From positions 2,046,001 through 2,110,000 of the forward strand of contig OZ245737.1 in NCBI GenBank assembly GCA_965227315.1: a stretch of 64,000 nucleotides of DNA. The letters are read 5' to 3'. Of the stretch, positions 16,813 through 25,903 are shown piece after piece. Positions within the stretch are counted from its first letter, which is position 1. Each line of letters starts with the position of its first letter. The position numbers and the translations under genes are program-made. The notes beneath the pieces are model-generated. The model was given only the letters and a program-made list of their open reading frames with translations. It searched no databases and was not told the origin of the DNA. This DNA comes from JANQHS01 sp965227315. Lineage in GTDB: Bacteria > Bacteroidota > Bacteroidia > Cytophagales > CCMP332.

Positions 16813-17892
16813 TCAGGACGAGATCTCTTCTCCCTCTTTCAGCCTTTCGGCATTTTCAGCGAGCTGCAGCTCCTGGATAAACTCATCGAGGTCGCCATTC
16901 ACTATGGCCGGAAGATTATAGACTGTCTTATTGATCCTGTGATCGGTAACCCTGCCTTGGGGATAATTGTAAGTTCTGATCTTATCAGAGCGGTCACCGG
17001 AGCCAACCATGGATTTCCTTTGTGCTCCGATCTCTTTTTGTTGCTTTTCAATTTCGATCGCCATGATCCTGGACATCAGCTCTTTCTTGGCTTTCTCCAG
17101 GTTTTTGATCTGGGATTTTTCATCCTGGCATTGGACCACGATCCCGGTGGGCTCATGGGTAAGACGTACCGCCGAATAAGTGGTGTTCACGGACTGTCCG
17201 CCTGGCCCCGAAGAGCAAAATCGATCCACCCTCACATCATTCATGTCCAGATCCACTTCCACATCATCGACTTCAGGCAATACGGCTACCGAGGAAGCCG
17301 ATGTATGCACTCTTCCCTGACTTTCGGTGACGGGAACCCTTTGTACCCGGTGTACGCCCGATTCAAATTTTAACTTGCCATAGGCACCGGGTCCGCTTAC
17401 ATTGGCGACGATCTTGGAGTATCCTCCTGCATCGCCTTCATTGAAATCCGTGATGCTGATGCGCCAGTTTTGTTTTTGGGCGAATCGCTCATACATCCTG
17501 AAGAGGTCACCGGCAAAAATTGCGCTTTCATCTCCGCCAGAACCAGCCCTGATCTCGAGAATTGCACTTTTATCGTCATTTGGATCTTTGGGGATCAGAA
17601 GAAATTTGATCTCCTCCTCCATGGTTTCCTTTTTTGGCGTAAGCTCTTCAAGTTCTTCCTTGGCCATGGCTCTCAGCTCATCGTCCTTCTCCTTTTCGAG
17701 GATCTCCCTTGATTCCTCGATTCCTTCAACCACGCGCTTGTACTCTTCATAGACCTGCACCATTTTTTCCAGATCCTTGTACTCCTTGGTGAGCTTCATA
17801 TAACGATTCTGATCGCCGATCACTTCAGGGTCGGTAATCAATTCGCTGACCTCAACAAACCTATGTTTTATGGATTCTAATTTCTCGATCAT
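16813..17892 (-). CDS. prfA: Peptide chain release factor 1
   Basis: 359-residue class I release factor that recognises UAA and UAG stop codons and triggers peptide release on the ribosome. The codon-recognition tripeptide is PVT (187-189), diagnostic for RF1 (RF2 has SPF), and the peptidyl-transferase-centre loop is GGQ (231-233) within SSGPGGQSVNTTYSAVR. The N-terminal coiled helical domain (1-100) and the C-terminal YNYPQGRVTDHRI segment are complete. It heads a five-gene minus-strand operon with 2-nt to overlapping junctions, and has a TAAATTTG box 16 nt upstream of its ATG. Confidence 0.98.
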   Translation of the reverse strand: MIEKLESIKHRFVEVSELITDPEVIGDQNRYMKLTKEYKDLEKMVQVYEEYKRVVEGIEESREILEKEKDDELRAMAKEELEELTPKKETMEEEIKFLLIPKDPNDDKSAILEIRAGSGGDESAIFAGDLFRMYERFAQKQNWRISITDFNEGDAGGYSKIVANVSGPGAYGKLKFESGVHRVQRVPVTESQGRVHTSASSVAVLPEVDDVEVDLDMNDVRVDRFCSSGPGGQSVNTTYSAVRLTHEPTGIVVQCQDEKSQIKNLEKAKKELMSRIMAIEIEKQQKEIGAQRKSMVGSGDRSDKIRTYNYPQGRVTDHRINKTVYNLPAIVNGDLDEFIQELQLAENAERLKEGEEISS

Positions 17893-17908
17893 TGCAATCT
17901 GCTTGATG

Positions 17909-17916
17909 CAAATTTA
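17909..17916 (-). promoter_or_regulatory. prfA: TAnnTTTG promoter box for prfA
   Basis: Reads TAAATTTG on the minus strand, 16 nt from the prfA ATG, and probably serves the whole prfA-to-sulfotransferase operon. No clear -33 TTTG is visible in the 95-nt divergent region. Confidence 0.55.
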
Positions 17917-17987
17917 TGAAATGGGGAACTTAGGCTTTTCTACGGAATGTTGATTTTCTAACGAAAGGAAGTACGAGATTATTAGAA

Positions 17988-18668
17988 ATGGTAACTATGA
18001 TATCCAGATATGGTTTTTTGATATTGTTCATCCTAATTGGCATGTGGTCCTGCCGGACTGAAAAGAGCGATGAAAAACAGGAGGGAATATCCGAGGAATT
18101 AAGTGACGAAATGGATGGCAGAAAACTCAAGAGGGTCAAAGAGGGTGAAATATTGGGACTGGCATCGGAACTGGGTGCCGAGATCGCTGAAAAATCTCAA
18201 AAGGTTTTGGGCGGCAATCTAAAAAAAGCCATCAGTGAAAACGGAACGGCTTATGCCGTGGAATTCTGTAATGCCAATGCCTATGCTATCCTGGACTCAG
18301 TGAGAGATCAGTACGAGGTGGAGATCAAAAGAGCCAGCCTCAAGGTTCGAAATCCTGATGACGATCCAACGGATCTTGAAAGGCAGATCCTTGAAGCCTA
18401 CCAATACAATATCGAGAATGGGATCGAGTTGCAGGACAATATTCAAAGAGTCGGGACAGATCAATTGCTCTTTTCGAGGCCTATAGTGATCAAGGATGGT
18501 ATCTGCCTTTCCTGCCATGGCAATCCTGAATCAGAGATCAACCCGGCTACCCTTCAGAGGATCAGGGAACTCTATCCGGCCGATGACGCAACAGGCCACG
18601 AATTTGGTCAGCTCAGAGGTATGTGGAGCATTACATTCGACAAAGGCGAACTGGTGAAAATGTTGTAG
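17988..18668 (+). CDS. DUF3365 lipoprotein with c-type heme motif
   Basis: 226-residue exported lipoprotein (hydrophobic leader ending GMWSC). Residues ~60-225 match the DUF3365 (Tll0287-like) family, a PAS-like periplasmic sensor fold with a single c-type heme. The heme attachment motif CLSCH is visible in the last third (IVIKDGICLSCHGNPESEI), as are AVEFCNANA near the start of the domain and the C-terminal GQLRGMWSITF strand. A periplasmic redox or gas-sensing role is typical of such domains, but no signalling domain is fused here. A start at 17997 (second Met) is equally possible. The stop abuts the convergent yicC gene with no gap. Confidence 0.85.
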   Translation: MVTMISRYGFLILFILIGMWSCRTEKSDEKQEGISEELSDEMDGRKLKRVKEGEILGLASELGAEIAEKSQKVLGGNLKKAISENGTAYAVEFCNANAYAILDSVRDQYEVEIKRASLKVRNPDDDPTDLERQILEAYQYNIENGIELQDNIQRVGTDQLLFSRPIVIKDGICLSCHGNPESEINPATLQRIRELYPADDATGHEFGQLRGMWSITFDKGELVKML

Positions 18669-19538
18669 CTAGAGAATATTCTGTATCTGTTCGCGGATCT
18701 TTTCCAACTCCTCTTTCATGTCTACAACGGACTTCTGGATCTCGGCATGATTGGCTTTGGCACCCATGGTATTGATCTCACGGCCCATTTCCTGTGAAAT
18801 GAAGTTCAGCCTTTTGCCATTGGAGTCCTGTTCCATCACTTCCTTGAAATGATGCAAGTGGCTTTTGAGCCTGACCACTTCCTCTTCGATATCGAGTTTC
18901 TCCAGATAATAGATCAGTTCTTGTTCAAAGCGATTTTTGTCAACATTTTTCTCTACCAGTTCCTCCAGGGCACTGCCGATCCTTTCTCTGATCAAGCCTT
19001 CTCTTTCCTTCGCTAATTCCTTCACCTTGACCAGTGTTTCAGAGATCTTGTTCAGACTGTCGTCGATGGCATCTGCCAATTTTCCACCCTCATTCGACCT
19101 GAAGTCGTGCACCCCGACAAGTGATTTTTCAATGGCAGCCTTGGTCAACTCCCATTTGAGGTCGATGGCCTCATCTTCAGGCGTTTCTATCACATCGGGC
19201 ATTCCAAGGGCAATTTTGAAGAGATCCGAGGAATCGGCATTCAGATCTTCCCTGGCCTTGGTAAGTTCATCGTAGTACTCCTTTAGCAGATCACGGTTGA
19301 TCGAAACCTTAGATCGGCCGCTGACCACCTCTCTCCAATCCACGACGAGATTCACCTTTCCACGAACCAGTTTCTTCTGGATCATTTCTCTGATCTCGGG
19401 TTCAAATTGATTGAGAACCTTTGGGATCCTCAGATTCAGATCCAGGAATTTTGAGTTCAAACATCTGATCTCCACTTCTGTTGTAAATCCGTTTTCGGAA
19501 AGATTTGCCGATCCAAATCCTGTCATCGAAAGCACCAT
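18669..19538 (-). CDS. yicC: YicC family endoribonuclease
   Basis: 289-residue YicC/YloC protein, a family shown to include RNA-cleaving enzymes. The start at 19538 gives the canonical N terminus MVLSMTGFGS followed by VEIRCLNSKFLDLNLRIP; a longer frame to 19610 adds nothing resembling the family and would cover the purQ promoter and start. The C-terminal DUF1732 region is intact, with FISQEMGREINTMGAKAN and a final DMKEELEKIREQIQN helix. It is divergent from purQ with only 37 nt between starts and its end abuts the DUF3365 gene. Confidence 0.93.
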   Translation of the reverse strand: MVLSMTGFGSANLSENGFTTEVEIRCLNSKFLDLNLRIPKVLNQFEPEIREMIQKKLVRGKVNLVVDWREVVSGRSKVSINRDLLKEYYDELTKAREDLNADSSDLFKIALGMPDVIETPEDEAIDLKWELTKAAIEKSLVGVHDFRSNEGGKLADAIDDSLNKISETLVKVKELAKEREGLIRERIGSALEELVEKNVDKNRFEQELIYYLEKLDIEEEVVRLKSHLHHFKEVMEQDSNGKRLNFISQEMGREINTMGAKANHAEIQKSVVDMKEELEKIREQIQNIL

Positions 19539-19546
19539 AAAATCCT

Positions 19547-19554
19547 TAGTTTTG
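19547..19554 (+). promoter_or_regulatory. purQ: TAnnTTTG promoter box for purQ
   Basis: TAGTTTTG, 21 nt upstream of the purQ ATG and only 8 nt outside the divergent yicC start, so any -33 contact would lie inside yicC coding sequence. Confidence 0.5.
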
Positions 19555-19575
19555 CCGCTTAATGTTCCAAAGGAA

Positions 19576-20268
19576 ATGAAATTTGGTGTCATAGTATATC
19601 CCGGGTCCAATTGCGATGACGATATGTTGTACTTGTTGGGTACCGATCTTGGCCAACCGGTTGAAAGACTGTGGCATAAGGATCCTGATCTGAAGGGATG
19701 TGATATGGTCGTGCTTCCGGGTGGTTTCGCCTATGGGGACTATTTGAGGGCGGGAGCTATCGCCAGATTTTCACCGGTTATGGAGTCTGTTATTGCTCAT
19801 GCCAATGCCGGAGGATATGTCTTTGGGATCTGCAATGGTTTTCAGGTACTCACAGAAAGTCATCTTCTTCCCGGTGCATTGCTCAAAAATGATCACCGAA
19901 AGTACACCTGCAAAAATGTGTTTCTGAAACCCGAGACCACTGATTCCCTGCTTACCAGGGGGATGGATACCTCCAAGCCCTATCAAATTCCCATTGCTCA
20001 CGGGGAGGGTCGCTTTTTTGCTGACGAGGATACCTTGAAGAAGCTCAATGACAATGATCAGATCCTTTTCAGGTACTGCGATGAAAATGGCAACATTGAT
20101 CAGGGATCAAATCCCAATGGATCCCTTGAGAACATAGCCGGGATCTGCAATGAGCGTAGAAATGTTTTTGGTATGATGCCCCATCCCGAAAGATCTGCCA
20201 GCCTTGATCTGGGTTGCACTGACGGCCTTGCGGTTTTTCATTCCATCCTTGAGAAAGAACTGGTCTAG
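19576..20268 (+). CDS. purQ: Phosphoribosylformylglycinamidine synthase subunit PurQ
   Basis: Glutaminase subunit of FGAM synthase in de novo purine synthesis; supplies ammonia to PurL. The 230-residue protein begins MKFGVIVYPGSNCD, the usual PurQ N terminus, which fixes the start at 19576. The class I amidotransferase triad is visible: nucleophile Cys86 in GICNGFQ, and His/Glu in the C-terminal MPHPERS. AHGEGRF is also conserved. The separate small PurS gene lies 5.6 kb downstream (25900-26151), so this organism uses the three-part PurLQS enzyme; purL is not in the window. The stop shares a CTAG palindrome with the stop of the convergent gene. Confidence 0.97.
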   Translation: MKFGVIVYPGSNCDDDMLYLLGTDLGQPVERLWHKDPDLKGCDMVVLPGGFAYGDYLRAGAIARFSPVMESVIAHANAGGYVFGICNGFQVLTESHLLPGALLKNDHRKYTCKNVFLKPETTDSLLTRGMDTSKPYQIPIAHGEGRFFADEDTLKKLNDNDQILFRYCDENGNIDQGSNPNGSLENIAGICNERRNVFGMMPHPERSASLDLGCTDGLAVFHSILEKELV

Positions 20269-23200
20269 AAGTCGTAACCCAGGGTGAAGTAATAAATGGG
20301 GTCTTCAGCCGTCTGGTAGTTCTCAATACCCCAACCCACATCGAATTTCACATAGTAACCGAACATCGTGGACCTGAATCCAAAGCCATATCCCACGAGA
20401 TAGGGGTTGGTGTAATTCCTGGTCTTGATCAGAAATCCGGTGGCATCAATTGTTTCGGTGTTGAAGGAATTTTCGTTGCTCAAAGGGCTTCTGCCTGTCC
20501 ATGCCGATCCGATATCCGTAAACCCGGCCAGCTGCATATTTCTGAAGAAGCTGCTTGCGATCGGTTTATTGGAAATCACCTGGAAGATAGGGAAGCGCAA
20601 TTCGAGATTCAGAAGACCAAAGTTTTCTCCAAAGGCCTGATTTAAGGGGAAACCCCGCAATGCGGTCGCGAACTCTGTAAAGAGCAGGTCATCATTATTG
20701 TCAAGAGCCCCATCCAGGCCTTGGTCTTCCAATGGGCCCTGGGCAGTACGATCGGAGGTGATAAACCAGTTGTCCATTCCTCCCAGGAGGAAATTCTTTG
20801 GAGCTCTTCCGAAGAATTTTCCAAATGAGAACCTTGTCGCCAGAACAAGTTCCTTGTAAATGGGAAAGTAATTCCTCAGGTCTACAAAGAAATTTCCAAA
20901 GTTTTTGTGTTGGGCATTGATTCCCTTGTACTCCTTCACCCCGAACTTGATTTTTGTTCCCCGGCTCATGTTGATTCCCGTTTCCGAGGAATTGTCAATC
21001 ACCACTTCGACCTTGTAACCCAGATAACTGGTCGTAAAATCCGATACCGGCATCAAGCTGACATTCTGATATTTGGTATGTGCATAGAAGGGAGAAACAC
21101 TGACCCTAAATGCTTCGGTGATCGGTAGGGAAGCGGTAAACTCTCCTTGGTTGAGCAGATAATTATGAAAGATAGATGAGGATTCGCTGATGGGATAGAA
21201 GATCTTCTTGCGGTAATATTTGAATCCATAATCGACTCTCCCCTTCAGGTAGCGATACTCCGTATAGAAATCCGAGCTTTTGAGATCGAAAAAGATCGTG
21301 GCCCCCAGCTTGAACTTATGATTGCCGAACATATCGGAAAGTCCGTATTCCACGACACCTCCCAGACCTCGCAGGTTATCACAGACCAGGGCGGTAATAA
21401 TATTTTCTGCCCTGAGCTTATCCTGGCCTTCATAAGGTCCGTAAATATCTATGCTTGACTCCTCGTTTCTTTCAAGCTTCTGGAGGATATCGGTTTCGGT
21501 ATCCTTGTTGACGACATCTGCCAGGGACTTTTCCTTTTTTTCACTTTCAAAGATCAGGTCATCGAAATCGATATCCTCGGTGTCAATGGCCTCGGGTTCT
21601 CTTTCCATGACCTTATTCAACTGGATGAGATTGTTTTGAATATCATCTTCATCGCTGAGCCCGAACTTCATTCCTTCCACGATCCAGGTATTTCTGAAGG
21701 TCTCATGCTCGGCAATCGAGTTATCCAGGTCAGGGATACTCTGTAAATAGATCAACTCTGATCCTCCGTTATTCATCCTGAAAGCCCATTTATTGGTGGC
21801 CTTATTGGCGTCGAAATAGAGTACGTTCTGTTGATAGTCCGTGATCTGCCTTTGCACTTTTTCCTCCCTGTCCAGTACATAAAGGTTCAGTATTCCATTC
21901 AGGTCAGAAAGGAAAAGGATCCGGTTATCATCAAGAGGGTATGGCAGGTAATTCTGGAAGTAGTTGTTTGTCAGCTTTTCTACAGTTCTTGTTGAGACCT
22001 CAGGGTCGAAGAGGTAGAGATTGAAATTGTCGGAAAGCTTGAGCTTATCGTCGGTCTTGATCCTAAGCGAATCGGTCTTGCGGTTTGATGAAAAAACGAT
22101 CTTGTTGGTTCCTGGAATAAAGCGAGGGTGAATATCATCGTATTCGTCATTCGTCACCCTCTTGATGTTGCCCGACCTTACGGTCATGGAGTAAATATCT
22201 ACCCTGCCAAAGTTTTCGGCGCTGATCGCGATCCTGGTTCCGTTATCGTTGAATGAGATGTCGTGGATATTGGTGAACCTGAAAGCCCTGCTTTTTCTGA
22301 GTTTCTTGGTAGATATCTGGTATGAGATCCTTCTGAAACGGTTATTCTGTACGTCGATGATGTTCAGGTTATCATTGTTTTGCCAGTCCAGTATCGGCAG
22401 GGAGTAGTCAACCTTTCTTTCGTTGAAGATATAACCCGAGTTGTAGATGTTCTTTTTCTTGCCCGAAATCAGATCCTGCAGGATCACGGAGACCTTGCCC
22501 GAATTGTTCTCCGAGTAGGCGATATAGTTGCCATCAGGAGAAAATTTGACATGGTTGTAGCGATAGCCGGATTTGTTCTTTTTGACAAGTCTGGATTCGT
22601 CCGCCGGCATATCTGAGTTTTCAAGAACCCCTGCGGTCATGGAATAGTAATACTCCTGCCACTCACGATAGAATGCCTGAAATGGAATTCCAAGGGTATT
22701 TGTAATGCTGTTCTCAGGATTTCTCAGTATTCGGGTCAGGTTCAGTATACTCCCGATGTTGTTTTTTCCGTACTGGACGGCAATGTAGTTCCAAAGGCTC
22801 TGGCCCAGGAAACGCGCATCACGACCGGTCAGGCCTCTGAGTGTTCTTACCTTACCCGAAGCAAACAGATCCCTGACATGATCGTCCATTTCAATGCTCC
22901 ATCCTCTCGCGGAATACTCCGCGGCTCCTTCCACGAACCAATCGGGAAGCGAGAGCAGATAGGAACTCTGGATCACATCCTTGAAGCTTCCGCCATACAT
23001 CATTTCATTGATCAGTGTTTTTGAGACCCCGTATTTGATCTCCTGAATGAATTCTTCATTGGTGCCTGGAAAAGGGATCTCTACCGAATGGGTGACAAAA
23101 TTGGTCTCACCTCCCGCCCGGTAGTACTGTATCTTGAAATCAATATTGCTTTGTCGCAGATCTGATCTCGAATTGTAGATGAATAATCTTATCCTCGTAT

Positions 23201-23474
23201 AGGGCGTAAAACCGATCAGATCCGAAATGTCATCGAAATGTGATTCAGCCAATTCGGTAGCAAACCTTGCGTGTTTTTGACCGCCTTCATAATAGTAGAT
23301 CTCGAAATTGTCGGAAATGAAGACATCCCAGTCAATATTCTTGGTCTGAACTCGGTTTTTCCCATAGATCTCATTTGCATGCTGGGCATTGGCCCAAAAT
23401 GGTATTAGTGCGAATAGCAGAAAGTAGCCGTATCGTAAAATTTTTTCCAGCCTATGATTGGGATCAACCTTCAA
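20265..23474 (-). CDS. Outer-membrane protein: degenerate peptidase-MA-like domain, TolB propeller and barrel
   Basis: 1069-residue protein with a signal peptide (~10-30, cut after WANAQ). Three parts are visible. Residues ~50-290 resemble the peptidase MA/gluzincin fold with the late motif LPDWFVEGAAEY (176-187), but the HExxH position reads NEMMY (156-160), so zinc binding is lost. Residues ~300-600 carry TolB/WD40-like repeats (SPDGNYIAYSENNSGK, NGTRIAISAENFG, PGTNKIVFSSNRK). Residues ~720-1069 form a BamA/surface-antigen-type barrel ending in aromatic YFTLGYDF. It probably acts at the outer membrane in export or assembly; the precise role is unknown. The start overlaps the upstream oxidoreductase gene by 11 nt. 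Confidence 0.85.
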   Translation of the reverse strand: MKVDPNHRLEKILRYGYFLLFALIPFWANAQHANEIYGKNRVQTKNIDWDVFISDNFEIYYYEGGQKHARFATELAESHFDDISDLIGFTPYTRIRLFIYNSRSDLRQSNIDFKIQYYRAGGETNFVTHSVEIPFPGTNEEFIQEIKYGVSKTLINEMMYGGSFKDVIQSSYLLSLPDWFVEGAAEYSARGWSIEMDDHVRDLFASGKVRTLRGLTGRDARFLGQSLWNYIAVQYGKNNIGSILNLTRILRNPENSITNTLGIPFQAFYREWQEYYYSMTAGVLENSDMPADESRLVKKNKSGYRYNHVKFSPDGNYIAYSENNSGKVSVILQDLISGKKKNIYNSGYIFNERKVDYSLPILDWQNNDNLNIIDVQNNRFRRISYQISTKKLRKSRAFRFTNIHDISFNDNGTRIAISAENFGRVDIYSMTVRSGNIKRVTNDEYDDIHPRFIPGTNKIVFSSNRKTDSLRIKTDDKLKLSDNFNLYLFDPEVSTRTVEKLTNNYFQNYLPYPLDDNRILFLSDLNGILNLYVLDREEKVQRQITDYQQNVLYFDANKATNKWAFRMNNGGSELIYLQSIPDLDNSIAEHETFRNTWIVEGMKFGLSDEDDIQNNLIQLNKVMEREPEAIDTEDIDFDDLIFESEKKEKSLADVVNKDTETDILQKLERNEESSIDIYGPYEGQDKLRAENIITALVCDNLRGLGGVVEYGLSDMFGNHKFKLGATIFFDLKSSDFYTEYRYLKGRVDYGFKYYRKKIFYPISESSSIFHNYLLNQGEFTASLPITEAFRVSVSPFYAHTKYQNVSLMPVSDFTTSYLGYKVEVVIDNSSETGINMSRGTKIKFGVKEYKGINAQHKNFGNFFVDLRNYFPIYKELVLATRFSFGKFFGRAPKNFLLGGMDNWFITSDRTAQGPLEDQGLDGALDNNDDLLFTEFATALRGFPLNQAFGENFGLLNLELRFPIFQVISNKPIASSFFRNMQLAGFTDIGSAWTGRSPLSNENSFNTETIDATGFLIKTRNYTNPYLVGYGFGFRSTMFGYYVKFDVGWGIENYQTAEDPIYYFTLGYDF

Positions 23475-24519
23475 AAAACGTAAAAAACCGTGTTATATTA
23501 ACCTCTTCAGGGATTAGTTTGCCCTCAGATAAATGGTCGGATAAAATTTGCGCAATAAACGGGCCAAGGGATACCCCTTTCGAACCTAAACCATTCAAAA
23601 TCAGGATTTGTTCATGTTTGGGATGCTTTCCAACTATGGGCCGACGATCTGATACCGTGGGCCTGATCCCAACACGATGCTGTTTAATACTATAGTTCTC
23701 CTTGAAAAATAGCTTGAATCGATCTTCAAGATAATCCCTGGCCCTAGGGGTTTTTCGTAATTCAAGATCCTCTCGGTCATATGTTGCTCCGAGCAGGGCG
23801 GTCCTTTTACCTACGGGGAACATGAATACCCTTTTTGTTACGATGACCGGCTCTAGATCAAACCCGGTTTCTATTTCCAATAACTCACCCTTGGTGAGGC
23901 TAAAGGGTAGCCATTGAAAAAGGGGATTTTGCCTTACCTGTGGCCCCTCACAGAACACTATCCTTCTTGAGGCAATATCCTTCCACTTAACGGAGTTCTT
24001 TTCCAAAACGAGGTCCTTGGGGTCAAGGACTTCCTCTTCTAGGACATGATCTTTCCCGATCAGTTGTCTTCCGGCTTGGAGAAAGGAGATGGTGTTCAGA
24101 TATCCTCCTTTTTCAACGTTTATGCCCCCGCATCCTTCATCAAAATACGAAGGCAATTCATATGGATCATCGGAGATAAACGGGTTGGGTATGGAAGAAT
24201 CCCAATCGTTGCAGGCCTTTGCATTTGGAAAAAGGCGAACAAGCGGAAGGGTATGGAAAAAGCTTCTTCCCAGCTTTTTTTCGATTCGAGGATAGAAGTC
24301 ATGCAGGGTTTCAAAAACCTCAGCAGCCCTCCAGGTTGTGACAAACTTCCTTCCGGTAATAGGATTAAAAAGGCCGGAGGCAACGGTTGAAGAATGGTTT
24401 TGACCCAAGGAGTCAACCAGGAGTATTTTCATTCCCTTTTTTTGGGCTTCAATTGCCAGGCAGGTGCCGGCAATCCCCCCACCAACAATTATCAGGTCTT
24501 TGGTTTGCAAAGTGGCCAA
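23464..24519 (-). CDS. FAD-dependent oxidoreductase (DAO family), TTG start
   Basis: 351-residue cytoplasmic flavoprotein of the D-amino-acid/glycine oxidase superfamily. The Rossmann dinucleotide motif is IIVGGGIAGTCLA at the very N terminus, followed by an Asp-ending second strand (ILLVDS). The C-terminal FAD-contact motif appears as VGIRPTVSDRRPIVGKHP and NGLGSKGVSLGP. The start is TTG at 24519: an in-frame TAG lies at 24534-24536 with no ATG between, and the first residues already enter the fold. The substrate is undetermined; glycine oxidase or an MnmC-like role is possible. It is divergent from the MBL hydrolase gene and overlaps the TolB/barrel gene. Confidence 0.85.
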   Translation of the reverse strand: MATLQTKDLIIVGGGIAGTCLAIEAQKKGMKILLVDSLGQNHSSTVASGLFNPITGRKFVTTWRAAEVFETLHDFYPRIEKKLGRSFFHTLPLVRLFPNAKACNDWDSSIPNPFISDDPYELPSYFDEGCGGINVEKGGYLNTISFLQAGRQLIGKDHVLEEEVLDPKDLVLEKNSVKWKDIASRRIVFCEGPQVRQNPLFQWLPFSLTKGELLEIETGFDLEPVIVTKRVFMFPVGKRTALLGATYDREDLELRKTPRARDYLEDRFKLFFKENYSIKQHRVGIRPTVSDRRPIVGKHPKHEQILILNGLGSKGVSLGPFIAQILSDHLSEGKLIPEEVNITRFFTFFEG

Positions 24520-24532
24520 TTCAATATTTTTG
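24504..24532 (+). promoter_or_regulatory. Complete -33/-7 promoter for the MBL hydrolase-pssA-purS operon
   Basis: TTTG at 24504-24507 and TATTTTTG at 24525-24532 are separated by 17 nt, the best full match to the Bacteroidota promoter pattern in the window. The upstream element falls inside the first codons of the divergent FAD oxidoreductase. The box ends 20 nt before the TTG start of the MBL gene. Confidence 0.7.
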
Positions 24533-24552
24533 AGCTACAAAGAACTAAGGAA

Positions 24553-25197
24553 TTGCTAAAAGTCCATTCATTTACTTTCAACCCTTTTCAGGAGAATACA
24601 TATATCGTTTCCAGGGAAAACGGGGATTCTATTATTATTGATCCGGGTAACTATTTTCCCCAGGAGGACAAGGAAATCGTATCCCATATCGAGGAGAAAA
24701 ATCTCAAGCCCATTGCGATCTACAATACCCACGCCCATATCGATCATGTTTTGGGGATCAATTACCTGAAGGATAAATATCGTATACCCCTGTATATTCA
24801 TGAAAAGGATCTTGAATGGCTCAGAGCCGTGAAGGCCTATGCCTCAAACTATGGATTTGAGGATTTTGGGGAGGTTGAGCATGATGGATTTTACGATGAG
24901 CAGGACAAAATTTTCGATGGAGAGGATGAATTGGAGGTCTTGTTCCTACCCGGTCATTCCCCCGGCCATACGGCATTGGTAAATCATAAGGGCAGGTTCG
25001 TCATTTCCGGAGATGTCCTTTTTGATGGTAGCATTGGCAGAACGGATCTGCCGGGTGGAGATCAGGACACCCTGATCTCGTCGATTCAGAACGTGCTTTT
25101 CAAGCTTCCCGGAGACTTTGTAGTCCATTGTGGCCATGGACCAGACACCAGCATCGAAAAAGAAAAGGAAAGCAATCCCTTTGTAGCTATAAAATGA
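24553..25197 (+). CDS. MBL-fold metallo-hydrolase (glyoxalase II-like), TTG start
   Basis: 214-residue metallo-beta-lactamase-fold hydrolase. Zinc ligands: THAHIDH (His60, His62, Asp64, His65), His in PGHSPGHT, Asp in ISGDVLF, and His in CGHGPDT. The layout matches small glyoxalase II-like MBL proteins common in Bacteroidota, which typically begin with MKVHSFTFNPFQENTY; this, together with the promoter at 24504-24532, places the start at TTG 24553, preceded by AAGG. A longer frame from 24394 runs back through the divergent oxidoreductase gene and is not credible. Probable thioester hydrolase; substrate unknown. First gene of an operon with pssA and purS. Confidence 0.9.
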   Translation: MLKVHSFTFNPFQENTYIVSRENGDSIIIDPGNYFPQEDKEIVSHIEEKNLKPIAIYNTHAHIDHVLGINYLKDKYRIPLYIHEKDLEWLRAVKAYASNYGFEDFGEVEHDGFYDEQDKIFDGEDELEVLFLPGHSPGHTALVNHKGRFVISGDVLFDGSIGRTDLPGGDQDTLISSIQNVLFKLPGDFVVHCGHGPDTSIEKEKESNPFVAIK

Positions 25198-25201
25198 CCA
25201 C

Positions 25202-25903
25202 ATGAAAAAGCAGATACCAAATCTTTTCACCCTTGGAAATTTGCTTTCCGGTTGTCTCGGAATTTGGATGGCCATACAGGGAAACATTGATCTGGCGGCT
25301 TACGCGATGTTGGCGGGAATGGGATTTGATTTTGTTGATGGTTTTCTGGCTCGTAAACTCGGAGTAAGTGGGGAATTCGGAAAACAGCTTGACTCCCTTG
25401 CCGATCTGGTGACTTTTGGAGTTTTACCGGCCTTTCTTGCCATGTGGACTTTGGAGAACGGTTCATCATTTGGAATTCTTGCAGCAGGGCATGATAGCGG
25501 CCTTGCGCTGTTCGGATTAATACTCGCTCCGGCTGCCGCTTTCAGGTTGGCCAAATTCAATGTGACCGAGCAGGAATCGGGTTATTTCTTTGGCCTAGCC
25601 ACACCGATTACCGCTTTATTCTTTGCTTCGCTCGCCTGGATTTTGTTTAACAATATTGACGGCTTCCTTTTTTTAACCTTCAATGAGTCTATGGCTGTAA
25701 TGGTTCTTCTTGCATCTTATCTGATGAACTCAAATATCAGACTCCTCGCTTTGAAGTTTGACGGGTATGGGCTCAAGGAAAACTGGCCAAAATACTTGTT
25801 GCTTGTCCTGGCTCTTGTGCTTTTCGTTTTTCTTAATTTTGCAGCGTTTCCCATAATAATGGTTACCTATTTCGTGATTTCATTAATCAATAATACCATA
25901 TGA
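25202..25903 (+). CDS. pssA: CDP-diacylglycerol--serine O-phosphatidyltransferase
   Basis: Makes phosphatidylserine from CDP-diacylglycerol and serine, the precursor of phosphatidylethanolamine. The 233-residue membrane protein has the complete CDP-alcohol phosphotransferase signature: Asp43, Asp46-Gly47, Ala50-Arg51, Gly60, Asp64 and Asp68 at canonical spacing. About seven transmembrane segments and the N-terminal PNLFTLGNLLSGCLGI phrase are typical of PssA type II. It begins 4 nt after the MBL gene and overlaps purS by 4 nt. No decarboxylase (psd) gene is in the window. Confidence 0.95.
   Translation: MKKQIPNLFTLGNLLSGCLGIWMAIQGNIDLAAYAMLAGMGFDFVDGFLARKLGVSGEFGKQLDSLADLVTFGVLPAFLAMWTLENGSSFGILAAGHDSGLALFGLILAPAAAFRLAKFNVTEQESGYFFGLATPITALFFASLAWILFNNIDGFLFLTFNESMAVMVLLASYLMNSNIRLLALKFDGYGLKENWPKYLLLVLALVLFVFLNFAAFPIIMVTYFVISLINNTI

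Noticed and set aside
19411..19575. N-terminal extension of PurQ
   Set aside because: Antisense to yicC; the invariant PurQ N terminus starts at 19576.
24394..24552. N-terminal extension of the MBL hydrolase to an ATG at 24394
   Set aside because: Lies within the divergent FAD oxidoreductase and upstream of the best promoter; MBL homologues begin at about 24553.
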